Shown piece by piece: positions 43,618 through 52,636 of a stretch of 64,000 bases of DNA. The first letter of the stretch is position 1. Each line of letters starts with the position of its first letter. The stretch is from contig DBTU01000037.1 in the NCBI GenBank assembly GCA_002307215.1, forward strand, positions 163,944-227,943, in the 5' to 3' direction. The DNA is from Lachnoclostridium sp. UBA1308. Lineage in GTDB: Bacteria > Bacillota > Clostridia > Lachnospirales > Lachnospiraceae. The position numbers and the translations under genes are program-made. The notes under the pieces are model-generated. The model had not been told where the DNA came from. It saw only the letters and a program-made list of their open reading frames with translations, and did not search any database.

Positions 43618-45363
43618 TTACGGTCTGATTTTAATATGAACCTCACGTAATTGTTGTTCAGACACATCGTTCGGTGCGCCGCACATAAGATCTTGTGCTG
43701 TTCCGCTCATCGGGAATGCAATTATCTCCCTAATATTCTCTTCATTTCTAAGTAGCATTATCATACGATCAACGCCGGGAGCCATGCCTGCATGCGGCGG
43801 TGCTCCGAACTGGAACGCATTATATAACGCTCCGAATTTATTCTTTAAGGTTTCTTCGTCATAGCCTGCAATTTCAAATGCTTTTACCATAATATCCAAA
43901 TCATGATTTCTTACCGCACCGGAAGAAAGCTCAACGCCGTTACATACAATATCATATTGATAGGCTAAGATGTCTAGCGGATCCTTGGTGGTAAGGGCCT
44001 CCAAACCTCCTTGCGGCATGGAGAACGGGTTATGGGTAAAGCCGACTTTACCGGTTTCTTCATCAATTTCATACATCGGAAAATCATTTACATAGCAAAA
44101 GCGATATGCATTCTTCTCATAGATTTCCAGACGTTGCGCTAGCTCAGTACGTATCTGACCGGCATATTTGCTAGCCATATCCTCGGTATCTGCAATGAAA
44201 AAGATTACATCGCCGGGCACTAAACCGGCTTTATCTGAAAGCTCACTTTTTATTTCATCCGGAATGAACTTATCAATCGGTCCCTTATAAGTCAACTCTT
44301 CTTTCACTTCAAGGTATCCTAACCCGCCCATTCCGATTGACTGTGCAAAGCTTAACATCTTCTCATGGAAACCCTTGGACATCTCTGCATGAGCTTTAAT
44401 TGCTCTTATGGTCTTGCCGTGGAAGGGCTTGAAGGTACATTTTTGGAAGAAATCTGTCACATCAATAATTCTGAGTGGATTACGCAGATCCGGCTTATCT
44501 GTACCAAATTCAAGCATTGCCTGCTTATAGCTGATAATCGGATATGGAGCCTGAGTAATTTGATATCCTTCCGGAGCGTACTTTTGAAAGGTCTCGGTTA
44601 ATACCGATTCTCCAACGTGGAATACATCCTCCTGAGTTGCAAAGCTCATCTCAAAGTCGAGCTGATAAAACTCTCCCGGAGATCGGTCTGCACGTGAATC
44701 CTCATCACGAAAACAGGGTGCAATCTGGAAGTATTTATCAATACCTGATACCATTAACAGCTGCTTATATTGCTGAGGAGCCTGCGGCAGTGCATAAAAT
44801 TTCCCCTTATGCTTTCTGGACGGAACGATATAGTCTCTTGCTCCTTCCGGTGATGAAGCACTCAGAATCGGAGTTTGGACCTCCACGAAGCCCAGCTCTG
44901 TCATCTTCTGTCTTAAGAAGCCGATTACCTGAGAACGGAACAGAATGTTTTCCTTCATCTTACGGTTACGAAGATCAAGATAACGATATTTAAGACGTAC
45001 ATCCTCACGGATTTCCTTAGAGGTAGCAACCTCAAACGGTAAATCTCTGTATACCTTACCCAGTACAGTGATCTTCTTCGCATCCAGTTCAATCGTTCCG
45101 GTCGGAAGCTTGGGATTGTAAGTTTCTTCATCACGCCGCTCAATCGGGCCCTCAATGGATATACATTCTTCTTTTTTAATACCCTTAAGCAAGTCAGTAT
45201 TACGGAGTACCACCTGCATAGTGCCGTACATATCGCGTAAATCGATAAAGGAAACGCCGCCGTGGTCACGGATATTCTCTACCCATCCTGCTATTTTAAG
45301 TGTGGATCCGATATCACTCTCTGTAATCTGATTCATGGTTTTGCTGCGGTAATTATCTGACAT
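43618..45363 (-). CDS. aspS: aspartyl-tRNA synthetase, probably non-discriminating
   Basis: 581 aa, bacterial-type AspRS with OB domain, class II core (FRDEDSRADRSPGEFYQLDFE), GAD insert and motif 3 PPHAGMAPGVDRM. The OB-domain loop has His34 in NIRDHGGVSFIDLRD. A His at this place is associated with non-discriminating AspRS, which also charge tRNA-Asn with Asp for correction by GatCAB; the co-transcribed gatCAB fits. AAAGGAG precedes the ATG by 7 nt. It is the first gene of the five-gene operon, behind a T-box leader. Confidence 0.96.
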   Translation of the reverse strand: MSDNYRSKTMNQITESDIGSTLKIAGWVENIRDHGGVSFIDLRDMYGTMQVVLRNTDLLKGIKKEECISIEGPIERRDEETYNPKLPTGTIELDAKKITVLGKVYRDLPFEVATSKEIREDVRLKYRYLDLRNRKMKENILFRSQVIGFLRQKMTELGFVEVQTPILSASSPEGARDYIVPSRKHKGKFYALPQAPQQYKQLLMVSGIDKYFQIAPCFRDEDSRADRSPGEFYQLDFEMSFATQEDVFHVGESVLTETFQKYAPEGYQITQAPYPIISYKQAMLEFGTDKPDLRNPLRIIDVTDFFQKCTFKPFHGKTIRAIKAHAEMSKGFHEKMLSFAQSIGMGGLGYLEVKEELTYKGPIDKFIPDEIKSELSDKAGLVPGDVIFFIADTEDMASKYAGQIRTELAQRLEIYEKNAYRFCYVNDFPMYEIDEETGKVGFTHNPFSMPQGGLEALTTKDPLDILAYQYDIVCNGVELSSGAVRNHDLDIMVKAFEIAGYDEETLKNKFGALYNAFQFGAPPHAGMAPGVDRMIMLLRNEENIREIIAFPMSGTAQDLMCGAPNDVSEQQLREVHIKIRP

Positions 45364-45520
45364 TTTTTCTCTCCTTTTATTCTTCCGATATTATTAAAAT
45401 TTGTTAGGCTCTGATCGATATAAACCGGTGGAAAGGTATCATATCTTTGTAAACATAGCCTTGCTTTATAAAAAATTCTGACGGGAATATCTTCTATTTA
45501 TCAGTATTTCTATATAAAAA

Positions 45521-45780
45521 TAAAAAAACTGCCCGCCCCAAAAAAATAATTTTCAGGGCGAACAGTTATATCATGTCCGCGGTACCACCTGTTTTACTGT
45601 CTAATACAGTCACTCTAGTGTTGCCAATTAACGCTTAGCATACGACGCACCTACTTAATCAAATGTTGTTCGGATTACAGCTCGAAAGTGTTATTCGCAT
45701 AAATTCACTTTACAGGGTTCTCACTGTCTCCTGCTCACTGGAAATGATAATTTATGGTACTTCTCTTTGTCATCGCTTTG
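45521..45780 (-). promoter_or_regulatory. T-box riboswitch controlling aspS-gatCAB-aspS
   Basis: On the minus strand the T-box sequence AGGTGGTACCGCGG lies at 45590-45577. It is followed by a terminator (AACTG...CAGTT, 45567-45527) with a T run. Upstream, stem I features are present: GATGAC then AGAGAAGTA, and the distal loop CAGTGAGAACCCTG. In the specifier region the best candidate is AAC (Asn) at 45692-45690, followed by A and a short helix with AAAG of the 5' side. GAA (Glu) lies one base before it. Uncharged tRNA would favour antitermination. Confidence 0.92.
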
Positions 45781-45786
45781 CAAAGT

Positions 45787-45816
45787 ATTATAGTACAGAT
45801 TTCAATGTTTTGTCAA
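45787..45816 (-). promoter_or_regulatory. consensus promoter of the T-box operon
   Basis: TTGACA (45816-45811), an 18-nt spacer and TATAAT (45792-45787) on the minus strand lie directly in front of the T-box leader and 8 bp after the end of the upstream alcohol dehydrogenase gene. Confidence 0.88.
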
Positions 45817-45823
45817 TTAATTT

Positions 45824-46999
45824 TTATAACATCAAGCGGTAGATTGCAGCAACATCCTTATCGTTTAATTTTGCAAAGCCGCCAATCGTGCCTTGTCTTC
45901 CATTACCAAAGCAAGCTGACTGTGCCATTTTCTCGATATCTTCTTCTTTTGCTCCAAGCTCAGCAAAATTTGATGGCATACCTATGGATTTTAAGAAATG
46001 CTTCAGCGCCGCAATTCCGGCTTTTGCTGTATTTTCAGGATGATTAAAATCCATCTGACATCCCCATACGCGAACCGCAAGCTGTGCAAATCGATTAACG
46101 TCATGCTTCATGTTGTAAGTCATCCAAGCCGGAAAAACAACTGCAAGTCCTGCTCCATGTGCGCAGTCATAGACAGCAGAAAGCTCATGCTCAATATCAT
46201 GGCTTGCCCAGTCCTGTACCCTGCCAACACCACAGGAATTATTATGTGCCATCATTCCCGCCCACATAATATTAGCTTGTGCCTCATAATGCTCCGGTGC
46301 TTCTATGACACGAGGTGCTTCCTTTATCATCGTGAGTAGTAACCCTTCAATTAAACGATCCGTTACTTCAACTTCACTTGTCGTTGTAAAATATCGTTCA
46401 AACAGGTGAGCACATATGTCTGTAATACCACAGGCAATCTGGTAGGTGGGTAAGGTCTGGGTTAATGCAGGATTTAAGATGGAGAAGGCCGGTCTGATTC
46501 CCTCACCGGAGGCTCCTCTTTTATACATTCCGTTCTCATTCGTAATTACAGAATCCGGAGAGCCCTCACTTCCCGCAGCAGAAATCGTCAAAATAGTACC
46601 GACCGGCAGCGCCTTCGTGATTGCTTTTCCTTGATAGAAATCCCAGAAATCACCGTCATAAACAGCACCGGCTGCAATCGCCTTCGAAGAATCAATCGTG
46701 CTTCCTCCTCCGACAGCAAGTACAAAATCCACCTTCTCTTTGTGGCATAATTCGATACCGGTGTATACTAAGCCGCTTCTTGGATTAGGCTTTACTCCGC
46801 CGAGCTCAACATATTCAATTCCTTCCTCCTTCAAGGAAGCCTTAACTCTGTCCAGTAAGCCTGTCCGTACAACAGAACCTCCGCCAAAATGAATTAATAC
46901 CTTACTGCCCCCAAAACGTTTCACATACTTTCCTGTATTGTTCTCCTGTTCCTTCCCAAAAACAAAATAGGTTGGACTATAGAATACGAAATTATTCAT
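45824..46999 (-). CDS. iron-containing alcohol dehydrogenase (butanol dehydrogenase/YqhD type)
   Basis: 391 aa. The N-terminal nucleotide domain has VLAVGGGSTIDSSKAIAAG, where GGGS is the dinucleotide motif. The C-terminal metal domain has Asp and His ligands in ITDICAHLFERYF, the HDIEHELSAVYDCAHGAGLAVVFPAWM region and later His residues. The GGSKVLIHFGGGSVVRTGLLDRV start matches BdhA/YqhD enzymes, which reduce aldehydes with NAD(P)H during fermentation. AAGG precedes the ATG. It is a single gene ending just before the T-box operon's promoter. Confidence 0.93.
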   Translation of the reverse strand: MNNFVFYSPTYFVFGKEQENNTGKYVKRFGGSKVLIHFGGGSVVRTGLLDRVKASLKEEGIEYVELGGVKPNPRSGLVYTGIELCHKEKVDFVLAVGGGSTIDSSKAIAAGAVYDGDFWDFYQGKAITKALPVGTILTISAAGSEGSPDSVITNENGMYKRGASGEGIRPAFSILNPALTQTLPTYQIACGITDICAHLFERYFTTTSEVEVTDRLIEGLLLTMIKEAPRVIEAPEHYEAQANIMWAGMMAHNNSCGVGRVQDWASHDIEHELSAVYDCAHGAGLAVVFPAWMTYNMKHDVNRFAQLAVRVWGCQMDFNHPENTAKAGIAALKHFLKSIGMPSNFAELGAKEEDIEKMAQSACFGNGRQGTIGGFAKLNDKDVAAIYRLML

Positions 47000-47238
47000 C
47001 TGCTTTTACCTTCCTTCCAATGTCTAATACTATTATTATAATGAATATTCAAATTAATACAAGAAGGCACATTTTTGTACCTAAGGAATAAAGAGATCTA
47101 AGTTTTTCTATTTGTATAAATATAGTGGAAGAATTTATGCGACAATGTTACAATAACAATAATTGTTACTGTTGGGATTTGGGACAAATTTGGTGTACGC
47201 TGGGGCTTTATGCTTCCATAAGAAAGGATGAATATAGT

Positions 47239-47586
47239 ATGAAACTTGGAGAAGTAGGATTACAGACAAATGATGTTGTAAAATTAGCTGATTTTTATAA
47301 GGTGCTATTGGGTATTGATAATGAAAGTAATGATACTGTTCATCAAACAATTATTGCTGAAGAAACCATGTTAACGGTATATAATGACGGTTCTGCAAAA
47401 AATAACTCAAATCAAAATATCTGCATTGCTTTTTCTGTAGATGATGTTGATGCAGAATACAGAAAGCTACTGGAACTCGGCGCTGATATCATTGAAGAAC
47501 CGACAACGCGTCCGTGGGGAGCCAGAAACATGAGCCTTTATGACCCGGATCGGAATGTTATATATTTACGAAGCATACGAAAATAA
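47239..47586 (+). CDS. VOC (glyoxalase/bleomycin resistance-like) protein
   Basis: 115 aa, one full VOC domain. It has MKLGEVGLQTNDVVKLADFYKVLLG at the start, ICIAFSVDDVDAEYRKLLELGADI in the middle, and a closing PWGARNMSLYDPDRNVIYL metal-site strand with Asp/Asn. The family includes glyoxalases, dioxygenases and drug-binding proteins; the specific role is unknown. The frame is open from 47125, but the domain begins at the ATG at 47239, which has AAAGG upstream. It converges with the HxlR regulator, with both stops in one palindrome. Confidence 0.85.
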   Translation: MKLGEVGLQTNDVVKLADFYKVLLGIDNESNDTVHQTIIAEETMLTVYNDGSAKNNSNQNICIAFSVDDVDAEYRKLLELGADIIEEPTTRPWGARNMSLYDPDRNVIYLRSIRK

Positions 47587-47603
47587 GGGCTATAGCCCTT
47601 ATT
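47582..47603. terminator. 22-bp palindrome holding both stop codons
   Basis: AATAAGGGC-TATA-GCCCTTATT is perfectly symmetrical. It contains the VOC gene's TAA (47584-47586) and the HxlR gene's TAA (47599-47601 on the minus strand). It may act as a compact bidirectional 3' end; there is no T run. Confidence 0.6.
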
Positions 47604-47967
47604 CGTCGCAATTGCATTGACTGTTGGTTAATATAAATCTGTCACCAATATTCTTATACCCCCAATCACACATGAGTTCCAATAATGGATATAGGGATTT
47701 GCCCAGTTCTGTGACTGCATACTCAACCTTAGGCGGTACATCCGGATACACGGTTCGTTCAATCAGACCGTCTGCCTCCATATCACGAAGCTGCATCGTA
47801 AGTGTCTTCTTGGGTATGTATTCGACAAAGCTTTGTAGCTCTCCGTATCGCTTTTTCCCGTTTTCAATCAGATGATGCAAGATTAATGGTTTATATTTAC
47901 CGCCTATCATTTTTAGTGTTATTTCCATTTCGCATGATACTACTATTTTCTCCTTCGTTTTTACCAC
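47599..47967 (-). CDS. HxlR family transcriptional regulator
   Basis: 122 aa winged-helix protein of the HxlR/MarR-like type. CEMEITLKMIGGKYKPLILHHLIENGKKRYGELQ, followed by IPKKTLTMQLRDMEADGLIERTVYPDVPPKVEYAVTELG, are the diagnostic segments. The cysteine just before the helix-turn-helix core (C12) is the one redox-sensing HxlR members use. The C-terminus has an additional CNC. The start is GTG at 47967, with AAAGAG very close; a later ATG lacks any site. HxlR proteins often sense aldehydes or oxidants and control a neighbour; the convergent VOC gene and the nearby alcohol dehydrogenase are possible targets. Confidence 0.9.
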   Translation of the reverse strand: MVKTKEKIVVSCEMEITLKMIGGKYKPLILHHLIENGKKRYGELQSFVEYIPKKTLTMQLRDMEADGLIERTVYPDVPPKVEYAVTELGKSLYPLLELMCDWGYKNIGDRFILTNSQCNCDE

Positions 47968-48010
47968 CTCTTTATTTTCAGTTAATAATGTAAACAGCGA
48001 TTCTGCCCTT

Positions 48011-49867
48011 CTAGGAAGCGTAGTCGCTTGTTACTATCCGTCCCATCTGACTCATGACCATTTCATAATAACGACCGTGTTCGTTCATCAAATTCTCATG
48101 ATTTCCGCATTCCAGAATTTTTCCATCACCAATTACCATGATATGGTCTGCATCACGAATTGTCGAAAGCCGATGTGCGATTAAGAAGCTGGTACGGTTC
48201 TTCATCAAGCTTACCAGTGCCTTCTGTATCTCCTTCTCCGTCTTTGTGTCAACGCTGCTGGTCGCTTCATCCAAGATTAATACCGGGCTGTCACAGAGGA
48301 CCGCTCTTGCAATGGAAATCAGCTGTCTCTGTCCCTGACTTAAATTATCGGTGGCTGCACAGACAAGAGTTTCATAGCCCTTCGGTAACTTATCAATAAA
48401 ATCATGGGCATGTGCGATTTTCGCCGCACTGATTGCTTCCTCCGTCGTGGCATCCGTCTTGGAATAACGAATATTATCAAGAATTGTTCCGCTAAATAGA
48501 TTGGTATCTTGTAATACGACGGAGAAGCAACTACGCAGACTGTTCCGCTTAATATTCATAATCGGTACCCCGTCTATCCTAACTTCTCCGCTATCCGCAT
48601 CATAAAAACGGGTAATCAGATTCACAATTGTCGTCTTACCGGCTCCTGTCTCGCCAACCAGTGCAACTACCTCGCCGGGATTTACATGAAAGCTGACATT
48701 TTGAAGAATCGGCTTTGCCTTATCATAGGAGAAGCATATATCCTGAAAATCGACCTCTCCAATCGGGTTCGTCATATCTATAGCATCCAGATTATCCGGA
48801 ATCTCTTCTTCATAATCAAGTATCTCAAAAACACGTTCCGCTCCGGCAAGCGCGGATTGTATTGTATTGAACATACCGGCGATTGAATTCAGCGGCCATG
48901 CAAACTGCTTGGAATAGCTTAAAAAGCTGACAACTGTTCCTATTGTCAGTCCGTAGTTTACGGACAAGAAACCACCCACAATGGCAACAATGGCAAATAC
49001 AAGATTATTAATGACATTCATAAGCGGCATCATATAGCCCGACCAAATCTGAGCCTTCTTGCTGCTCTCGCACAGTCGTTCATTCGTTTCTTTGAATTGC
49101 TCAAGAATCTCCTCTTGTCTTGCAAAGGCTTTCACCATTTTAAGACCTAGAATATTTTCCTCAATCATTCCGTTCAGTGTTCCAAGACTTCTTTGCTGTG
49201 CCATAAAATATGTCCTGCTTCTGGTAGCAATTGTTTTGGTCAGAAATACTACCATCGGAACACAGAGTAACACCATAAGGGTAAGCACAATATTTAGATG
49301 GAGCATCACGAGGAGGGATCCGGTAAGTGTTAAGATGCTTGAAATCAACTGTGTCGTAGTCTGTGCAATTGTGGAGCTGATATTATCCACATCGTTTGTA
49401 ATTCTACTCATGGTATCACCATGGGAGCGTGTATCATAAAAGTTTAGCGGAAGCTTCTGCATCTTCCTAAAAAAATCAGTTCGTAGTGTATATACCAGCT
49501 TCTGCGAGATGCGAAGCAGTATTACTCCGTTCAAGAAATTAAGCATCCAGCCGAACAGATACAGGCCGACAACCATAATCAAAAGAGAAAGCAGCTTATC
49601 GGTATCCACACTCCTGTCCACAATATGAAAGGTGTTAAAGGTTTTTCCCACATAATACGGAATAGCTACCGAGACCACGGATGCCATAATGGTAAGTAAA
49701 ATTGCTATAAAAATTGTCTTAGCCCACCGCATATATATTTTTATAATCCGAAGGAGTGTTCCTTTTGCATTTTTGGGCTTTGCAGTCGGTGTAAAACGAT
49801 CCCTTCCGGCACCGGGACGAAAACCGATATTGGGAGTCTTGGGTTGATGATTAAATTGTTCTGCCAT
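48011..49867 (-). CDS. ABC exporter half-transporter, catalytically competent Walker B subunit of a pair
   Basis: 618 aa. A hydrophilic N-terminus of about 40 residues (with PGAGRDRF) is followed by six transmembrane helices and an NBD. The NBD has Walker A GETGAGKTT, Walker B VLILDEATSSVD (catalytic Glu present) and H-loop IAHRLSTI. Its signature is LSQGQ rather than LSGGQ. With its neighbour (3 bp upstream) it should form a heterodimeric multidrug-type exporter in which one of the two ATP sites is degenerate. GGGGGG precedes the ATG by 8 nt. Confidence 0.93.
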   Translation of the reverse strand: MAEQFNHQPKTPNIGFRPGAGRDRFTPTAKPKNAKGTLLRIIKIYMRWAKTIFIAILLTIMASVVSVAIPYYVGKTFNTFHIVDRSVDTDKLLSLLIMVVGLYLFGWMLNFLNGVILLRISQKLVYTLRTDFFRKMQKLPLNFYDTRSHGDTMSRITNDVDNISSTIAQTTTQLISSILTLTGSLLVMLHLNIVLTLMVLLCVPMVVFLTKTIATRSRTYFMAQQRSLGTLNGMIEENILGLKMVKAFARQEEILEQFKETNERLCESSKKAQIWSGYMMPLMNVINNLVFAIVAIVGGFLSVNYGLTIGTVVSFLSYSKQFAWPLNSIAGMFNTIQSALAGAERVFEILDYEEEIPDNLDAIDMTNPIGEVDFQDICFSYDKAKPILQNVSFHVNPGEVVALVGETGAGKTTIVNLITRFYDADSGEVRIDGVPIMNIKRNSLRSCFSVVLQDTNLFSGTILDNIRYSKTDATTEEAISAAKIAHAHDFIDKLPKGYETLVCAATDNLSQGQRQLISIARAVLCDSPVLILDEATSSVDTKTEKEIQKALVSLMKNRTSFLIAHRLSTIRDADHIMVIGDGKILECGNHENLMNEHGRYYEMVMSQMGRIVTSDYAS

Positions 49868-49870
49868 CTG

Positions 49871-51589
49871 TTAAGCCCCCCTACTGTTATCGATCTGTGT
49901 ACGGTAGATGTCCTGATAGACTTCACAGGACTTCATTAAATCTTCATGTGTTCCGAATCCGACACTCCTGCCATACTCCATGACGAGAATCTTATCCGCG
50001 GACATGGCCGTACCACAGCGTTGCGTGATGGTTATCAAGGTCTGGTCATAACCGCTCTTACGAAGGTTATCTAATACCTTCGCCTCCGTAACCGCATCAA
50101 GAGCACTTGTTGCATCGTCTAAAATCAGCACCGGTGCTCCCTTAAGTATGCCTCGAGCAATCGATATTCGCTGCTTCTGTCCTCCTGATAGATTAACTCC
50201 TCCACTTCCAAGTAAGCTGTTAAATGCATCCGGCATCTGCATTACAAAATCCGCCTGAGCCTTTAATGTCGCATCCTGAATCATCTCCATGGAAGCTTGT
50301 TTCTTTCCCCACATGACATTATCTTTAATACTTCCGGAAAACAACATCGGCTTCTGAGGAACGATTGCTATATTATCGCGTAGTTCATCCGAACCAAGCG
50401 TTTTTATATCGTTATGACCCAGCATAATCTTTCCCCGGTCCACATCATAGAAATGCAGCAGCAGCCACGCTATTGTTGACTTTCCGCTACCGGTAGGGCC
50501 GATAATCGCCAGACTTTCCTTGCTCTTAACAGTAAATGAAAGGTCTTTGAGTGCCGGAACACCACTTCCGTTCGGGTAGGCAAAGGTGACATGATCAAAG
50601 GTGATACTTCCCTCCGCCTTCATTCGTCTATCACTTTTCGCAAAGTCCTCTTCACTGTCAAACACCTCACCGATTCGTGAGGTAGAAGCCTTGGTACGTA
50701 CGAACATAGTAAATACATTCGTTATCATAATCAAAGAGGTAAGGATCTGCGCCATATAGATTGTAAAAGCGGTAATATCTCCGGTATTAGCTTTACCCGT
50801 CATGAACATTCTACTGCCGAAAAAAATAACCGCAGCCGTACCGGCTCCTACAACAAGCGTTAATAAGGGTGATATCACTGTGATTACCATCTGAGAGGAG
50901 ATACCCTTTTGCATCAGATTATCATTTGACTTTTCAAAACGATCTACTTCCTTTTCGTAGGTACCAAAAGCTTTCACGAGTCGTACTCCGATCAGATACT
51001 CCTGCACCTTTGCATTGACCTCATCCAAAGCCTTCTGCAACTGATAAAACCTCGGATAACTGAACTTCATACTTATGTATATCAATAATGTGACAATTGC
51101 AACAACTCCGTAAATAACAAAACTTAACCTGATATTCAAAATACTTGCCAGTATGATACTTCCAATACAAGTTATGGGAGCCTTCAAGAATATCCGCATG
51201 ATACCATTCACGAACTGTGTTATCTGGGATGTGTCATTTGTCATACGTGTGATGAGGGAACCGCTTTCTATCCTGTCTGCACCAATCTCTGAGAAGGACA
51301 TGATTTTCTTAAATAAATCAGCTCGTAGATCCGCACCCATTCTTTGTGACACATGACTTGCCAGATTATTTCTGACGACCGCAAAACAGGCACCTATGAG
51401 CGTTACTGCAAGCATGATTAAACCCCAGTAATAAACCTTTGCCAGAGACCCCTTTTCAATCCCGCTATTGACGATATGTGACATTAGTGTTGGTCCAAGC
51501 AAATCACAGACCGCTTCTAACGTCACACACAAAACAGCTACTAAAAATGGCACCTTATATCGATAATAATATTTTTTATAGAGTTTCAT
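49871..51589 (-). CDS. ABC exporter half-transporter with degenerate Walker B and H-loop
   Basis: 572 aa. Six transmembrane helices and an NBD with Walker A GPTGSGKST and a canonical LSGGQKQR signature. Walker B ends LILDDATSALD (Asp in place of the catalytic Glu), and the H-loop reads ITQRCG (Gln in place of His). Its own ATP site is therefore non-hydrolytic, complementing the LSQGQ signature of the partner, which is the classical asymmetric pair. The ATG at 51601 adds MVIK; the ATG at 51589 starts MKLYKKYYY. The GAAAGG/ATGGTTAT leader is shared with gatA and GH95-3 and belongs to repeat copy E. Confidence 0.93.
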   Translation of the reverse strand: MKLYKKYYYRYKVPFLVAVLCVTLEAVCDLLGPTLMSHIVNSGIEKGSLAKVYYWGLIMLAVTLIGACFAVVRNNLASHVSQRMGADLRADLFKKIMSFSEIGADRIESGSLITRMTNDTSQITQFVNGIMRIFLKAPITCIGSIILASILNIRLSFVIYGVVAIVTLLIYISMKFSYPRFYQLQKALDEVNAKVQEYLIGVRLVKAFGTYEKEVDRFEKSNDNLMQKGISSQMVITVISPLLTLVVGAGTAAVIFFGSRMFMTGKANTGDITAFTIYMAQILTSLIMITNVFTMFVRTKASTSRIGEVFDSEEDFAKSDRRMKAEGSITFDHVTFAYPNGSGVPALKDLSFTVKSKESLAIIGPTGSGKSTIAWLLLHFYDVDRGKIMLGHNDIKTLGSDELRDNIAIVPQKPMLFSGSIKDNVMWGKKQASMEMIQDATLKAQADFVMQMPDAFNSLLGSGGVNLSGGQKQRISIARGILKGAPVLILDDATSALDAVTEAKVLDNLRKSGYDQTLITITQRCGTAMSADKILVMEYGRSVGFGTHEDLMKSCEVYQDIYRTQIDNSRGA

Positions 51590-51590
51590 T

Positions 51591-51680
51591 TTAATAACCA
51601 TGCCTTTCTCATAGCCTGCAAACTTTGGGCCGCAGGCACAAATTTGCCGTGTGAATTATGCTTTTCAATAATTCACACTA
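51591..51680 (+). repeat. dispersed two-hairpin repeat, copy E
   Basis: Begins with the ABC gene's start region (TTAATAACCATGCCTTTC), then GCCTGC (51614-51619) pairing with GCAGGC (51632-51637). A shortened hairpin 1 and an intact hairpin 2 follow, GTGTGAATTAT (51649-51659) with ATAATTCACAC (51668-51678). It is the most compact copy. It sits between the VOC pseudogene and the ABC exporter pair. Confidence 0.88.
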
Positions 51681-51732
51681 TTCCTTCTTCCGGTAACGTT
51701 CAACCTATAGTTGTCGTTTTCTGATATCTATG

Positions 51733-52370
51733 TTACAGTCCCAAGCGGGCCTCTTCAATCGCAGCCAGATTAAACTTTTTCATCTGTAAAAATGCTTCTG
51801 TGACTCGTACCACCTCTTCCTTGGTTCCGGTCGTAAGAATATCATTCATTTCTCCGGGCACTATCTGCCAGGATAATCCAAATTGATCCTTTACCCATCC
51901 GCATTGTTCTGACTCCGGTACAAAAGAAAGCTTATCCCAATAATAATCAATTTCCTCCTGATTATCACAAAGTACCATAAAAGAAAAAGCCTCGTTGAAT
52001 GTAAAATCACCGCCATAGCCATGATCCATAGCAACCATTTGCATTCCATAGAGATTTAATTCGCCGTAATTAATTTTCGCTCTTTCATCTATTGCTTCTT
52101 GTGGGGCATAATGATTGATGAAACTTCTTCTATATCACGACAGGATACCATAAGTGAAATGGATGGATTTAATGTAAATATCGGGCCTGCACTGATCGTA
52201 TTGATACTAAAATTTGCAAGTTTAAAGTCTACAAGCTTACAATCACCCGAGGGAGTATCTTGTAGCGAAGTTATATTTATGATATCCGAATCCGGAAATA
52301 AACTGACATACCACCTTGCAGCATCCACTGCTTCCTTGTCAAACCATAAATGCGGAATGATTTTTTGCAT
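51733..52370 (-). pseudogene. double-VOC (PhnB-like) protein gene with internal deletion and frameshift
   Basis: The 5' part, from an ATG with a strong GGGAGG at 52370, encodes MQKIIPHLWFDKEAVDAARW and continues into NPSISLMVSCRDIEEVSSI, then stops after a few out-of-frame codons at about 52089. Two bases out of frame the second part continues with APQEAIDERAKINYGELNLY, GYGGDFTFNEAFSFMVLCDN and CGWVKDQFGLSWQIVPGEM to the stop at 51733. A complete relative has two VOC modules and is about 290 residues. The end of module 1 and start of module 2 are missing here and the frame is lost, so the gene is broken. Confidence 0.75.
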
Positions 52371-52545
52371 CCTGAATCCTCCCTGTTGCTAATCATTATT
52401 TTATTATATCAAATGATGTAATATTAACAAGAATATATTTCTAATATTACTAATATTTAATTTTCTATATTCGGCAAAAGGCAGCTATACTGAATCCTTT
52501 ATCTATTATGATACATATTTAAAATTATTTATTTGCCAACAAATA

Positions 52546-52588
52546 AAGAGTATGTTTCTAGCGGCCTATGGCTACTTTACATACTCTT
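52546..52588 (-). terminator. hairpin after the DUF116 gene
   Basis: AAGAGTATGT (52546-52555) pairs with ACATACTCTT (52579-52588), and an inner TAGC/GCTA adds to the stem. On the minus strand TTTATTTG follows. It lies 49 bp beyond the stop of the DUF116 gene. The remainder of the gap 52371-52636 shows no gene. Confidence 0.6.
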
Positions 52589-52636
52589 AGGTTTGTACTT
52601 AAATAATAAGGCTTTTACAAAATTAATTCCTAGATA

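Noticed and set aside
47125..47238. Cys/Asn-rich N-terminal extension of the VOC protein
   Set aside because: It covers an imperfect palindrome and lacks any VOC similarity; the domain begins at 47239.
48011..51589. Degenerate ATPase motifs as evidence of a broken transporter
   Set aside because: Asp/Gln substitutions in one half and LSQGQ in the other are normal for heterodimeric ABC exporters with one inactive ATP site.
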